From the NCBI RefSeq assembly GCF_039634785.1, contig NZ_JBBIAB010000033.1, positions 1 to 48,219 on the forward strand: a stretch of DNA of 48,219 nucleotides, in the 5' to 3' direction. The stretch comes from Tistrella mobilis (GTDB taxonomy: Bacteria; Pseudomonadota; Alphaproteobacteria; Tistrellales; Tistrellaceae). This document shows positions 34,130 to 41,756 of this stretch, piece by piece (the stretch's first letter is position 1; each line of letters opens with the position of its first letter). The translations under genes were made by a program, and so were the position numbers. The notes under the pieces are model-generated. The model was not told the origin of the DNA, ran no database searches, and worked only from the letters and a program-made list of their open reading frames with translations.

Positions 34130-34145
34130 GTGTACATACGTACAC
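34130..34145 (+). promoter_or_regulatory. TetR operator 2 before the FAD oxidoreductase
   Basis: The palindrome gtgtac-atac-gtacac (34130-34145) shares its design with operator 1 (gt.tac at one end, gta.ac at the other, 16 bp). It lies just upstream of the oxidoreductase ribosome-binding site (gggagg, 34153-34158) and follows a TATGAT (34123-34128) that could be its -10. Binding would block this operon, including tetR itself. Confidence 0.62.
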
Positions 34146-34162
34146 AAAAATCGGGAGGACGC

Positions 34163-35782
34163 ATGTATACGCAAGGGCGGCCCTACAGGCGCAGGGACGG
34201 CATTCCCCATGGCTTCGATGCCATCGTCATCGGCTCGGGCATGGGCGGGCTCGGGGTCGCCTCTGTCCTGGCGCAGCAGGGGATGCGCATGCTGGTGCTG
34301 GAGCAGAACGCCGTGATCGGCGGCCTGACCCAGAGCTATGACCGGGCCGGGTATCGCTGGACGGTGGGCATGCACTATATCGGCGACGTCGCATCGCCAC
34401 GGACGCTGACCTGGAAGATGTTCGACTACGCGGCCCGGGGCGGGATCCGCTGGGCGCATCTGCCCCCGATCTACAACCGGATGAACATTGCCGGGCGCGA
34501 ATACCGGATTCCGGCGGGTGTCGAGGCCTATCGCGCGGCGCTCCACGGCTGGTTCCCGCAGGAAACGGCGGCGATCGACCGCTATCTGGAGCTTCTGGCC
34601 GCGGCCTCGAAATCCTCGGGCCCCTTCTTCGCGCTCAAGGCCTTTCCGGCCGACCGGCCGATGCCGGCGCTGGAGGCGATGACCGCACCCTTCCGCGATT
34701 TCGCCCGCCGCACCACCCGCGAGGTGATCGCCGATCTGACCGCCGATCCGGAACTGACCGCGGTGCTCACGGCCAATTGGGGCGATTACGGGATAGAGCC
34801 GGCGCGGAGTTCCTTCGCCATGCATGCCATGCTGGCCAAGCACTATATGAACGGCGCCAGCTATCCCCATGGCGGCGGCCGGGCCTTTGCGGATGCGATC
34901 GTGCCGGTGATCGAGGCGGCGGGCGGGCTGGTCCTGCATGGTGCCGAGGTGGCGCGGATCCTGGTCGAGGACGGCCGGGCGACCGGTGTGGTGATGGCAT
35001 CGGGCGAAGAGGTGCGCGCCGGGGTCGTGATCAGCGGCGCCGGCCTGCGCAACACCTTCGGCCGGCTGATGGCGCCCGAGGCGCGTGCGGCGGCCGGGCT
35101 GGACCGGATGCGCGAGAGCGTGACCTATACCAATACCGTGGTCGGGCTGCATATCGGGCTGGAGGGGGATGCGGCGACGCTGGGCCTGGAGCCTGCGAAT
35201 ATCTGGGCGCATCCGGGGACCGATTTCGACGCCAACCTGGCGGCGCACCGTGCCGATTTCGACGCGCCGTTTCCGTTTCACTTCATCACTTTCGCCTCGG
35301 CGAAGGATCCGACCTGGAACGAGACTTTCCCGAACCGGTCGACGATCGAGATGCACGCCCTGACCGACTACCGGCATTTCGCCCGCTGGCAGGGTACGCG
35401 GTGGATGAAGCGCGGCGCCGATTACGAGGCGATGAAGGCCAGGGTGCAGGAACGCCTGCTGGCCGATCTCTATCGTCTGGTGCCGGCGACCCGCGGTGCC
35501 GTGCGCTATGTCGAGGTCTCGACCCCGCTGACCTACGAAACCTTCGTGCGGCAGCAATATGGTGACTTCCTCGGCGTGGAAAGTTCGCCGCAGCGCTACG
35601 AACAGGACTGGCTGCGGGCGCAGACCCCCGTACCGGGCCTGTATCTGACTGGACAGGACGTGACCAGCGACGGCATCATCGGCGCGTTGTTCGGTGGTGT
35701 GCTCTGTGCCTCTGCCGTCACTGGCAGGGACATGGTCGATGAGATCAAGAAGGCGCCGGTTTTCGCTCAGGACGTCTCATGA
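34163..35782 (+). CDS. FAD-dependent oxidoreductase of the phytoene-desaturase/retinol-saturase superfamily
   Basis: A 539-residue flavoprotein. The dinucleotide-binding motif IVIGSGMGGLGVASVLAQQG is followed by an acidic strand end (LVLEQ) and GGLTQSYDRAGYRWTVGMHY, the pattern of carotenoid isomerase, phytoene desaturase and retinol saturase-like proteins. The C-terminal FAD-closing segment reads PVPGLYLTGQDVTSDGIIGALFGG. These enzymes saturate, desaturate or isomerise C=C bonds in hydrophobic compounds. The substrate is unknown. The ATG at 34163 is four bases after GGGAGG. Its stop overlaps the tetR start (ATGA), tying it to that regulator. Divergent from an aldehyde dehydrogenase. Confidence 0.85.
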   Translation: MYTQGRPYRRRDGIPHGFDAIVIGSGMGGLGVASVLAQQGMRMLVLEQNAVIGGLTQSYDRAGYRWTVGMHYIGDVASPRTLTWKMFDYAARGGIRWAHLPPIYNRMNIAGREYRIPAGVEAYRAALHGWFPQETAAIDRYLELLAAASKSSGPFFALKAFPADRPMPALEAMTAPFRDFARRTTREVIADLTADPELTAVLTANWGDYGIEPARSSFAMHAMLAKHYMNGASYPHGGGRAFADAIVPVIEAAGGLVLHGAEVARILVEDGRATGVVMASGEEVRAGVVISGAGLRNTFGRLMAPEARAAAGLDRMRESVTYTNTVVGLHIGLEGDAATLGLEPANIWAHPGTDFDANLAAHRADFDAPFPFHFITFASAKDPTWNETFPNRSTIEMHALTDYRHFARWQGTRWMKRGADYEAMKARVQERLLADLYRLVPATRGAVRYVEVSTPLTYETFVRQQYGDFLGVESSPQRYEQDWLRAQTPVPGLYLTGQDVTSDGIIGALFGGVLCASAVTGRDMVDEIKKAPVFAQDVS

Positions 35783-36405
35783 CTGAGGGCGGGGCTCCGT
35801 CGGACACGCGCAGCCGGATCCTCGCCATTGCCGTCGATGCCCTGCTCGACCTGGGGGCGGCGTCGCTGTCGCTGCGGGAGATCGCCAAACGGGCCGGCCT
35901 TTCGCCCATGGCGATCTACCGCCACTTCGCCGACAAGGAAGCCCTGATGCGTGCCCTGATCGAAGAGGGCTTCCGGATCTATGAAGGCTATCTCGCGATC
36001 GAACGGCACGAGGCGGACCCGGTGCGCCATCTGGAGGCGCTGGCGGCCCGTGTCTTCGACTTCGCGATCGAGAAAAGTGCCTGTTTCGAGCTGATGTTCC
36101 TGTCCTCCGGCACGCTGAGCGGGCTGAAGGACCGGCGCCCGATCGAGGGGATCCATCTGCCCACCTACGACATGGCCCGCGACGCCGTCCGGGAATGCGT
36201 CGAGGCCGGCCGGCTTCAGGCCGGCAATCTGCGGCATATGACGACCGACCTGCTGGCCTACTGCATCGGGTTCGGCGCGTTCTACATGTCGGGTGCGATC
36301 ACCTCTGATCCGGTGGTCGCGCGCCGGCAGTTCGCAGACGGGTTCAGGCGGATGGTCACCTTGATGTCAAGACCAGACCAGACCCATGGAGGAGATGCCC
36401 CGTGA
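35779..36405 (+). CDS. TetR-family transcriptional regulator
   Basis: A 208-residue repressor with an N-terminal helix-turn-helix (RSRILAIAVDALLDLGAASLSL, then IAKRAGLSPMAIYRHFADKEAL) and a variable helical ligand domain of the WHG type. It overlaps both the oxidoreductase gene before it and the DUF1330 gene after it, so it is part of the operon it probably represses. The two matching palindromes in the 214-bp control region are its likely operators. Its inducer is unknown but probably a substrate of the oxidoreductase or the aldehyde dehydrogenase. Confidence 0.9.
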   Translation: MTEGGAPSDTRSRILAIAVDALLDLGAASLSLREIAKRAGLSPMAIYRHFADKEALMRALIEEGFRIYEGYLAIERHEADPVRHLEALAARVFDFAIEKSACFELMFLSSGTLSGLKDRRPIEGIHLPTYDMARDAVRECVEAGRLQAGNLRHMTTDLLAYCIGFGAFYMSGAITSDPVVARRQFADGFRRMVTLMSRPDQTHGGDAP

Positions 36406-36689
36406 CCGCCTATGTCGTGATGATCCGCGAGAAGATGCGCGACGAAGACGCCTTCAAGGACTATGCCGCCGGCGCCCGTGCCGCGCGCGGCGACCACCCC
36501 ATCACCCCGCTTGCCTTCTATGGCCCCCATCAGGTGCTGGAAGGTGCGGCGGCGGAAGGCGTGGTGATCCTGTCCTTCCCCGACATGGATGCCGCCCGCG
36601 CCTGGTATGACAGCCCGGCCTATGCCGAGGCCCGCGCCCACCGTTATCGTGCAGCCGACTATCGCGTGCTGCTGGTCGACGGCGTCTGA
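36402..36689 (+). CDS. DUF1330 domain protein
   Basis: A 95-residue small alpha-beta protein of the DUF1330 family, of no established function. Visible marks are YVVMIREKMRDEDAFKDYAAGA at the start, FYGPHQVLEGAAAEGVVILSFPDM in the middle and AYAEARAHRYRAADYRVLLVDGV at the end. The start is GTG at 36402, overlapping the tetR stop, with GGAGGAG eight bases upstream, a strong site. It is the last gene of the TetR-controlled unit. Confidence 0.85.
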   Translation: MTAYVVMIREKMRDEDAFKDYAAGARAARGDHPITPLAFYGPHQVLEGAAAEGVVILSFPDMDAARAWYDSPAYAEARAHRYRAADYRVLLVDGV

Positions 36690-36763
36690 CCGGCGACGAC
36701 CCGGGGGCCGGAGGGGAGACCCGCCGGCTCCTTCCGTCTGCACGCCGGATCATGTCGTGGGGC

Positions 36764-37222
36764 TCAGGTCTGGGGCGCGCTGCGCTTGCAGAAGTGCTCC
36801 AGCAGTTCGGCGAAATTCCTGGGGGTCTGGTCGTCCATCAGATCGTCGAAGGTGCGCCGAAGCTCTTCCTCCTGCCGGTCGAGCATCGGGCGCAGCGTCT
36901 TCAGAAGGGCGGCGCCTTTCTGGGTCAGCAGCACGCGGACCCGGCGGCGATCGGCCGGATCGGCGGCCCGATAGACCAGGCTGTCCGAGATCATCCGATC
37001 AATCACCTTGGTCAGGGTCGAGGCATCGATCAAAATCGTTCGGGCGATTTCCGACATGCTGAGCCCGTCGGCCGCCTCGTCGGAGGCCAGCGTCTGAAGG
37101 ACCCGGAGCTGGTCGACCGGCAGCTTCAGCGGCCGCAGATTCTCTTCCAGCTCGCGTTCGAGCTGGCGGTTCAGATTGGCGACCAGAAAGCCGATGGTCG
37201 TGTGGAGAGACTCGCCGGACAT
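36764..37222 (-). CDS. MarR-family regulator (copy 2), beside AmiC-like gene
   Basis: A 152-residue MarR protein, about 13 residues longer than copy 1. The recognition helix lies in LIDASTLTKVIDRMISDSLV and the wing in DPADRRRVRVLLTQKGAALL. The ATG at 37222 has AAGGA about eight bases upstream; a GTG one codon earlier is also possible. It follows the AmiC-like copy 2 gene by 60 bases in the same direction and probably shares its message. It is the most likely DNA-binding partner controlling the nitrile hydratase operon on the other strand. Confidence 0.88.
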   Translation of the reverse strand: MSGESLHTTIGFLVANLNRQLERELEENLRPLKLPVDQLRVLQTLASDEAADGLSMSEIARTILIDASTLTKVIDRMISDSLVYRAADPADRRRVRVLLTQKGAALLKTLRPMLDRQEEELRRTFDDLMDDQTPRNFAELLEHFCKRSAPQT

Positions 37223-37282
37223 CACTGTTTCCTTGTCGTTTCCCGGGCGGGGCCGGAAGACGGTGTATTCATATCAGACTCC

Positions 37283-38335
37283 TCAGAACCGGGCGACGAC
37301 ATCGAAGGACAACCCGTCTGCCGCTGCGATATAGATCGGCAGGCGCTGCGAGAGCGTGCCGGTGGCGGTGTCGAACCGGGCGGATCGATATTCCACCCCA
37401 TGCGGCGGCAGGCTGAGCAGGCGGCGCGGGTCGGCGGACCGGCACCGGCCGATGAGGCCGAGCGCGAAGCTGACGCCTTCATAGCAGGATTGCCCATAGG
37501 CGTTGGGGATCGGCGCCAGGCTTCCGAAGGACGACCAGTAGCGTTCCATGAACGCGGTATTGGGCGCGGTCCGGGCCGCGGCGAAATAGCAGGCCCCGGC
37601 GAACAGCCCTTCCATGGCTGCGGGTGAGAGGCTGGTGAGGATGGTTTCGTCGGTGGCGATGGCGCATCTCGGGATCCTGCCGGCAAGACCGGCCTCGCCA
37701 TAGATCCGGTAGAAGGGGATGCCCTGATCCCCGACCAGAAAGCAGAGAACGACGTCGGGATCCGCCTTGCGGATGTCTTCGACGGCGCGCCGGTCCCAGT
37801 CTTCCGGCGCATCCAGCGGCCGGGACAGCATGCCGACCACGGTGCCGCCCGCCGCCGCGATCATCCGCCCGGTCATCGGCATGGTCCGCTGCGGCCAGCG
37901 ATAATCGCTGCCGATCATCAGAAACCGGCGGGCCTGAAAGCGCTGTTCGATCCAGGCGAGCATGGGCGGGATCAGGCGGTCATCGGTGGCGCTGAGCGCG
38001 ATGGTCGGCTCGGGCGCGTCCATTTCATAGTTCGGCGTATAGATGAAGGGCACACGCCCGGCGATCGCGAACGAGATCCGCCGCCGGGCATTGGATGCCA
38101 CCATGGCGACGATCACCGAGACATTGTCGATCTCAACCAGATCCCGGGCGATGCGCGCCGCCACGGCCGGATCCCAGCCGGCATCCCGCACCACCAGGTT
38201 GACCTCCCGGCCATGGACGCCTCCGGCGGCGTTTGTCTCGGCGGCGCTCAGGATGGCGCCGTTCAGACAGGACGGCGCCCAGATACCGGTCGGGCCGCTT
38301 TGCGAGATCAGCAATCCGATATTCACTTTGGACAT
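37283..38335 (-). CDS. AmiC-like receptor without signal peptide (copy 2)
   Basis: A 350-residue paralogue of the AmiC-like protein at 24686. Shared segments are VNIGLLISQSGPTGIWAPSC at the start, FIYTPNYEMD, MIGSDYRWPQRT and the YGQSCYEGV stretch near the end. No signal sequence is evident, so it should be cytoplasmic. An alternative start at 38386 (MIQVVSMLKT) has a slightly better ribosome-binding site but adds no export signal. It is divergent from the nitrile hydratase operon and followed by its own marR gene. By analogy with regulators of rhodococcal nitrile hydratases, of which I recall AmiC-like members, it probably senses the amide product. Confidence 0.8.
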   Translation of the reverse strand: MSKVNIGLLISQSGPTGIWAPSCLNGAILSAAETNAAGGVHGREVNLVVRDAGWDPAVAARIARDLVEIDNVSVIVAMVASNARRRISFAIAGRVPFIYTPNYEMDAPEPTIALSATDDRLIPPMLAWIEQRFQARRFLMIGSDYRWPQRTMPMTGRMIAAAGGTVVGMLSRPLDAPEDWDRRAVEDIRKADPDVVLCFLVGDQGIPFYRIYGEAGLAGRIPRCAIATDETILTSLSPAAMEGLFAGACYFAAARTAPNTAFMERYWSSFGSLAPIPNAYGQSCYEGVSFALGLIGRCRSADPRRLLSLPPHGVEYRSARFDTATGTLSQRLPIYIAAADGLSFDVVARF

Positions 38336-38664
38336 GGTCACCGGCCCCCGCTGATTTGTTTTCAGCATAGAAACCACCTGAATCATCTTCAAGGCTCCCG
38401 GTCAGTGATTGGTCTGTCGGCTCGCCTGTACGGGGTGCTGCGGGCGGGGCGGGATTCCTCTGCGGCGCACCCGACATGTTCAGGGGTGATCCACCGACAT
38501 ACAGATATATTTCCTTTGCAATAGTGTCATCTGACAATTATGAATAAGACAGCATCCGGCGCGGCAGCCGGGGCCATGATCCCGGGAAGGCGCGCGGGGG
38601 AAGAGCGCGTTCTGAGTGGATGACATGCGCGCGGGTGCTCTCCATAAAAAACAGGAGGCGGACG
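38336..38664. promoter_or_regulatory. Divergent control region of the nitrile hydratase operon
   Basis: This ~330-bp gap has no gene. Its left part overlaps the alternative start of the AmiC-like gene. An AT-rich core at about 38500-38550 carries the promoter described separately. The last 25 bases hold a strong AGGAGG ribosome-binding site for the cobalt permease. Confidence 0.6.
38516..38544 (+). promoter_or_regulatory. Nitrile hydratase operon promoter with operator in the spacer
   Basis: TTGCAA (38516-38521) and TATGAA (38539-38544) are 17 nt apart, a good vegetative-type promoter. The spacer contains the perfect palindrome tgtca-tc-tgaca (38525-38536), placed where a MarR dimer would block RNA polymerase. 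The leader to the first start codon is about 115 nt. Confidence 0.6.
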
Positions 38665-39333
38665 ATGCACATCGAACCGGGCATCGTGGATGGCGCAAAG
38701 GCCATCCTGGGATATGCGACGGCGGCCGGGGCAGGGCTGGCGACGCTCAAATTCGGTTATGACGAGGCCCGTCGCCGGGGCGGCGCGTCACTCGCCGCCC
38801 GCAGCGGCATCGCGGCGGCCGTCGTGCTTGGCCTTTTCCAGCTGCTGCCGCATCCGGCGGTCGGCGTATCGGAGGTTCATCTGATCCTCGGCTCCACGCT
38901 GTTTCTGATGTTCGGCCTCGCCCCTGCGGCCATCGGCCTGGCATCGGGGCTGCTGGTGCAGGGGCTGCTCTTCGCGCCCTTCGATCTGCCGCAATACGGC
39001 ATGAACGTCACGACGCTTCTGGTGCCGCTCTTTGCGCTGTCCTGGGCCGCGCGGCGTCTGATCGCCCCGGGCACGCCCTATGTCGACCTCTCCTATCGTC
39101 AGGTGCTGGCGCTTTCGGCCACCTACCAGGCCGGCATCGTCTCGTGGGTGGCGTTCTGGGTGTTTTACGGCCAGGGCGTCGAGCTTTCGGTTCTGCAGTC
39201 GGTCTCGGCGTTCGGGGCGGCCTATCTGGCGGTCATTCTGGCCGAACCTCTGATCGATTTGGGCGTTCTGGCGCTCGCGAAGTCGCTCCGCAACGGCATG
39301 CTGCTGGAGCGTCGTCTCCACGCACCGGCCTGA
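38665..39333 (+). CDS. CbiM-family cobalt permease subunit, nitrile hydratase-associated
   Basis: A 222-residue membrane protein with about six hydrophobic segments. The N-terminus MHIEPG keeps the Met1-His2 start that binds the metal in CbiM/NikM proteins, which is also why the ATG at 38665 is chosen; AGGAGG lies six bases upstream. Other segments include GVSEVHLILGSTLFLMFGLA. In ECF systems CbiM acts with CbiN, CbiQ and CbiO, but none is present here, so it may use distant partners or work alone. It heads the nitrile hydratase operon and should supply cobalt. Confidence 0.8.
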   Translation: MHIEPGIVDGAKAILGYATAAGAGLATLKFGYDEARRRGGASLAARSGIAAAVVLGLFQLLPHPAVGVSEVHLILGSTLFLMFGLAPAAIGLASGLLVQGLLFAPFDLPQYGMNVTTLLVPLFALSWAARRLIAPGTPYVDLSYRQVLALSATYQAGIVSWVAFWVFYGQGVELSVLQSVSAFGAAYLAVILAEPLIDLGVLALAKSLRNGMLLERRLHAPA

Positions 39334-39370
39334 TGGTCCCGGGGCCGGTCCTGCAGCAGGGAGATAAGCC

Positions 39371-40057
39371 ATGAACGGTATTCACGACCTCGGCGGCATC
39401 GACGGGATGGGGCCGGTCGGCCCCACCGCCTGGGAGCCGCCCTATCATGCCGAATGGGAAAAGGCGGCCTGGGCGCTGTTCCCCTTCGCGGCCCGGGCCG
39501 GGATGTTCGGCCTGGACGAATTCCGCAAGCATCTGGAGGGGATGCACCCGCTCCATTACCTCACCGCCTTCTATTACGAGCATTGGGTGGATGCGGTCGA
39601 ACGGATCGGCTGCGAAAAGGGTCATTGGACCCGCGAGGAGCTGGACAAGCGGACGGCCTATTATCTTCAGTATCCGGATGCGCCATTGCCGCCGAATGAC
39701 GACCCGGCCCTCGTCGACTTCGCCGATTGGGCCGTGAAGAACGGCTTCCCGGCCGCCCGGCCGATCGAGGCGGCGCCGAAATTCCGGATCGGAGACAAAG
39801 TCGTCGTCGATGCCTCGGTGCCCCGCCATCACCATCGCCGGCCCCGCTATGCCATGGGGCGTGTCGGCGAGATCGTGATGCATCACGGCGCCCATGTCTT
39901 TCCCGACACCACCGCCGCCGGCGGCGGAGAGACCGCCGAACATCTCTACACCGTCCGTTTCGCCCAGTCAGAACTCTACGGGGCGGAACATGCCGATCCC
40001 AACGCATGTCAGCATGTCGACATGTGGGAGCCCTACATCACCCTGGCGCGGTCCTGA
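39371..40057 (+). CDS. nthB: Nitrile hydratase beta subunit
   Basis: A 228-residue beta subunit. It begins [18 protein letters not shown], the family signature. It continues with a helical part ([16 protein letters not shown]) and ends in an SH3-like barrel ([20 protein letters not shown]). It pairs with the alpha subunit to form the active site that hydrates nitriles to amides. The order beta then alpha is usual for cobalt-type enzymes; iron-type operons normally have alpha first. A 14-base gap separates it from alpha. Confidence 0.96.
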   Translation: MNGIHDLGGIDGMGPVGPTAWEPPYHAEWEKAAWALFPFAARAGMFGLDEFRKHLEGMHPLHYLTAFYYEHWVDAVERIGCEKGHWTREELDKRTAYYLQYPDAPLPPNDDPALVDFADWAVKNGFPAARPIEAAPKFRIGDKVVVDASVPRHHHRRPRYAMGRVGEIVMHHGAHVFPDTTAAGGGETAEHLYTVRFAQSELYGAEHADPNACQHVDMWEPYITLARS

Positions 40058-40071
40058 AGGGAGGACGATGC

Positions 40072-40683
40072 ATGACCCGAGTCAATCTGGTCTACACACC
40101 CCGCACCGAGGAAGAGATCGCGGCCCGCGTGAAGGCGATCGAGGCCATCCTGATCGAAGGCGGGCTGATGTCGGAAGCGGGTGTCGACCGCTTCGCCGCC
40201 GTCTATGAAAACGAGGTCGGCCCGCGGCTCGGCGCCTCTGTGGTGGCCAGGGCCTGGACCGACCCCGAGTTCAAGGCCCGGCTTCTGGCGGATGCCAGCG
40301 CCGCCTGCCACGAATTGGGGATCGGCGGCCTGCAGGGCGAGCACATGATCGTCGTCGAGAACACCGATACGATCCATAACGTCGTCGTCTGCTCGCTCTG
40401 CTCCTGCTATCCCTGGCCCGTGCTCGGCCTGCCGCCGAACTGGTTCAAGTCGATGCCCTATCGCGCCCGCATCATCCGCGAGCCGCGCCTCTGCCTGAAA
40501 GAGGATTTCCGGCTCGACATCCCGCAGGAAACCGAGATCCGGGTGTGGGATTCGAATTCCGAAATCCGCTACTGGGTGCTGCCGCAGCGCCCCGCGGGCA
40601 CCGACGGGATGGGGGCTGACGAGCTTGCGGCCCTGGTCACCCGGGATTCGATGATCGGCACCGGCTTCCCCCGGGCGGCCTGA
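40072..40683 (+). CDS. nthA: Nitrile hydratase alpha subunit (probably cobalt type)
   Basis: A 203-residue alpha subunit carrying the metal-binding claw VCSLCSCY, with Cys107, Cys110, Ser111 and Cys112 as ligands. Cys110 and Cys112 would be oxidised to sulfenic/sulfinic forms. Tyr113 after the claw is the cobalt-type residue, whereas Ser108 is the residue usual in iron-type enzymes (cobalt type usually has Thr), so the motif is mixed. Gene order and the adjacent CbiM-like permease favour cobalt. The ATG at 40072 has GGGAGG nine bases upstream. Confidence 0.95.
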   Translation: MTRVNLVYTPRTEEEIAARVKAIEAILIEGGLMSEAGVDRFAAVYENEVGPRLGASVVARAWTDPEFKARLLADASAACHELGIGGLQGEHMIVVENTDTIHNVVVCSLCSCYPWPVLGLPPNWFKSMPYRARIIREPRLCLKEDFRLDIPQETEIRVWDSNSEIRYWVLPQRPAGTDGMGADELAALVTRDSMIGTGFPRAA

Positions 40684-40706
40684 ACGACCGGCAAGGGACA
40701 TCGCAG

Positions 40707-41096
40707 ATGATGCCTGTATCGACAAGTTGCAGCACCGATCTGGCCGTTCTGCTTGAGCGGCGCGAGGGCCAGGTGCCCTTCGACAAGCCCTGGGAATTGC
40801 GGGCCTTCGCCATCGCCGTTGCCGCCTGCGAGGCGGGCGAATTCGCCTGGGGCGAATTTCAGGAAGCGCTGACCGATGCCATCCGCAATTGGGAGGCGGC
40901 CAATCCGGGGTTCGGGCCCGACCAGTGGAACTACTACGAGCACTTCGTCACGGCGCTGGAAGTGGTCCTCGCGCAGCATCGGCGGCTTGCCGCCGATGGG
41001 CTGGATGACCGGGCGCGACACATCCTCGCGACACCACCGCACAAGCACCATGTCGCCCGCTACGATCCGATCACGATCGATCGGGCCGGTCACTGA
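40707..41096 (+). CDS. Nitrile hydratase accessory/activator protein (beta-N-terminus-like)
   Basis: A 129-residue protein related to the P14K/NhlE-type maturation factors of cobalt nitrile hydratases, which resemble the N-terminal part of the beta subunit. Marks are VPFDKPWELRAFAIAVAACE, FAWGEFQEALTDAI and YYEHFVTALE. The C-terminus has a PPHKHH cluster that may bind metal. It likely delivers cobalt-loaded alpha subunit by subunit exchange. It is last in the operon, 23 bases after alpha. Confidence 0.9.
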   Translation: MMPVSTSCSTDLAVLLERREGQVPFDKPWELRAFAIAVAACEAGEFAWGEFQEALTDAIRNWEAANPGFGPDQWNYYEHFVTALEVVLAQHRRLAADGLDDRARHILATPPHKHHVARYDPITIDRAGH

Positions 41097-41117
41097 GCCG
41101 AACGGCCAGAGGTGAGA

Positions 41118-41160
41118 TGAAGCGCCGGCGGGCGGATGCCGTTTCGCCCCCGGCGCTTCA
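41118..41160. terminator. Hairpin after the nitrile hydratase operon
   Basis: A perfect 11-bp inverted repeat tgaagcgccgg (41118-41128) and ccggcgcttca (41150-41160) encloses 21 nt that can form an inner gggcg/cgccc stem (41130-41134 with 41145-41149). It begins 21 bases after the accessory gene. The T-tract is weak. Confidence 0.6.
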
Positions 41161-41237
41161 CCTTGCATCGGCGGCATTCTATTCTCGGGAGAGTGCCTCT
41201 CGCAGAGAGGTGCCGCTGCCGCGAGGAGATGCCCTTT

Positions 41238-41756
41238 ATGACCGCCCCTGTCGAGGCTCCCCCCCATCTCGATCCGGCGCCGATGCGCCCGCTCGGCCCC
41301 GCCGATATTCCGCCGCTCGCCCGGCTCTGGCATCAGGGCTGGCGCGACGGACATCTGGCATCGGCGTCGGCGGGGCTTGCCCGGGCGCGGCGGCTGGAGA
41401 GTTTCCTGGCCCGCCTTGAAGCAGCGCCCGCGGGCGAGATCCAGGTCACCGGGCCGGAGGGAAAACCCTCGGGCTTCTTCTGGCTGAAGGGCCCCTGCCT
41501 CGACCAGTTCTATGTCGACCCCGCCCTGCGTGGCCAGGGGCTGGCGATGCCGCTGATGGCCGCCGCCGAAGCCCGGCTGGCCGCCGCCGGTGTCGAGACC
41601 GCCTGGCTGCTCTGCGTGGTGGGCAACGACCGCGCCGCGCGCTTCTATGAAAAGGCGGGCTGGCATCGCGCCGCCACCACGCCCATGCAGCTTCAGACAG
41701 CCGACGGCGCGTTCGAGATCGTGGTCTGGCGTTACGAGAAGCGGCTGTTGCCTTAA
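41238..41756 (+). CDS. GNAT-family N-acetyltransferase
   Basis: A 172-residue acetyltransferase. The acetyl-CoA binding segment reads DQFYVDPALRGQGLAMPLM (RGQG loop), followed by the typical end NDRAARFYEKAGWHR. The acceptor cannot be deduced. The ATG at 41238 is chosen because AGGAG lies nine bases upstream; an ATG three codons earlier overlaps that box. A cctct-cgcag-agagg hairpin (41196-41210) lies in the leader. Its stop overlaps the convergent aldo/keto reductase stop. Confidence 0.86.
   Translation: MTAPVEAPPHLDPAPMRPLGPADIPPLARLWHQGWRDGHLASASAGLARARRLESFLARLEAAPAGEIQVTGPEGKPSGFFWLKGPCLDQFYVDPALRGQGLAMPLMAAAEARLAAAGVETAWLLCVVGNDRAARFYEKAGWHRAATTPMQLQTADGAFEIVVWRYEKRLLP

Noticed and set aside
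40072-40683. Iron-type nitrile hydratase
   Set aside because: Ser108 hints at iron, but the closing Tyr, the beta-alpha gene order and the cobalt permease favour cobalt.
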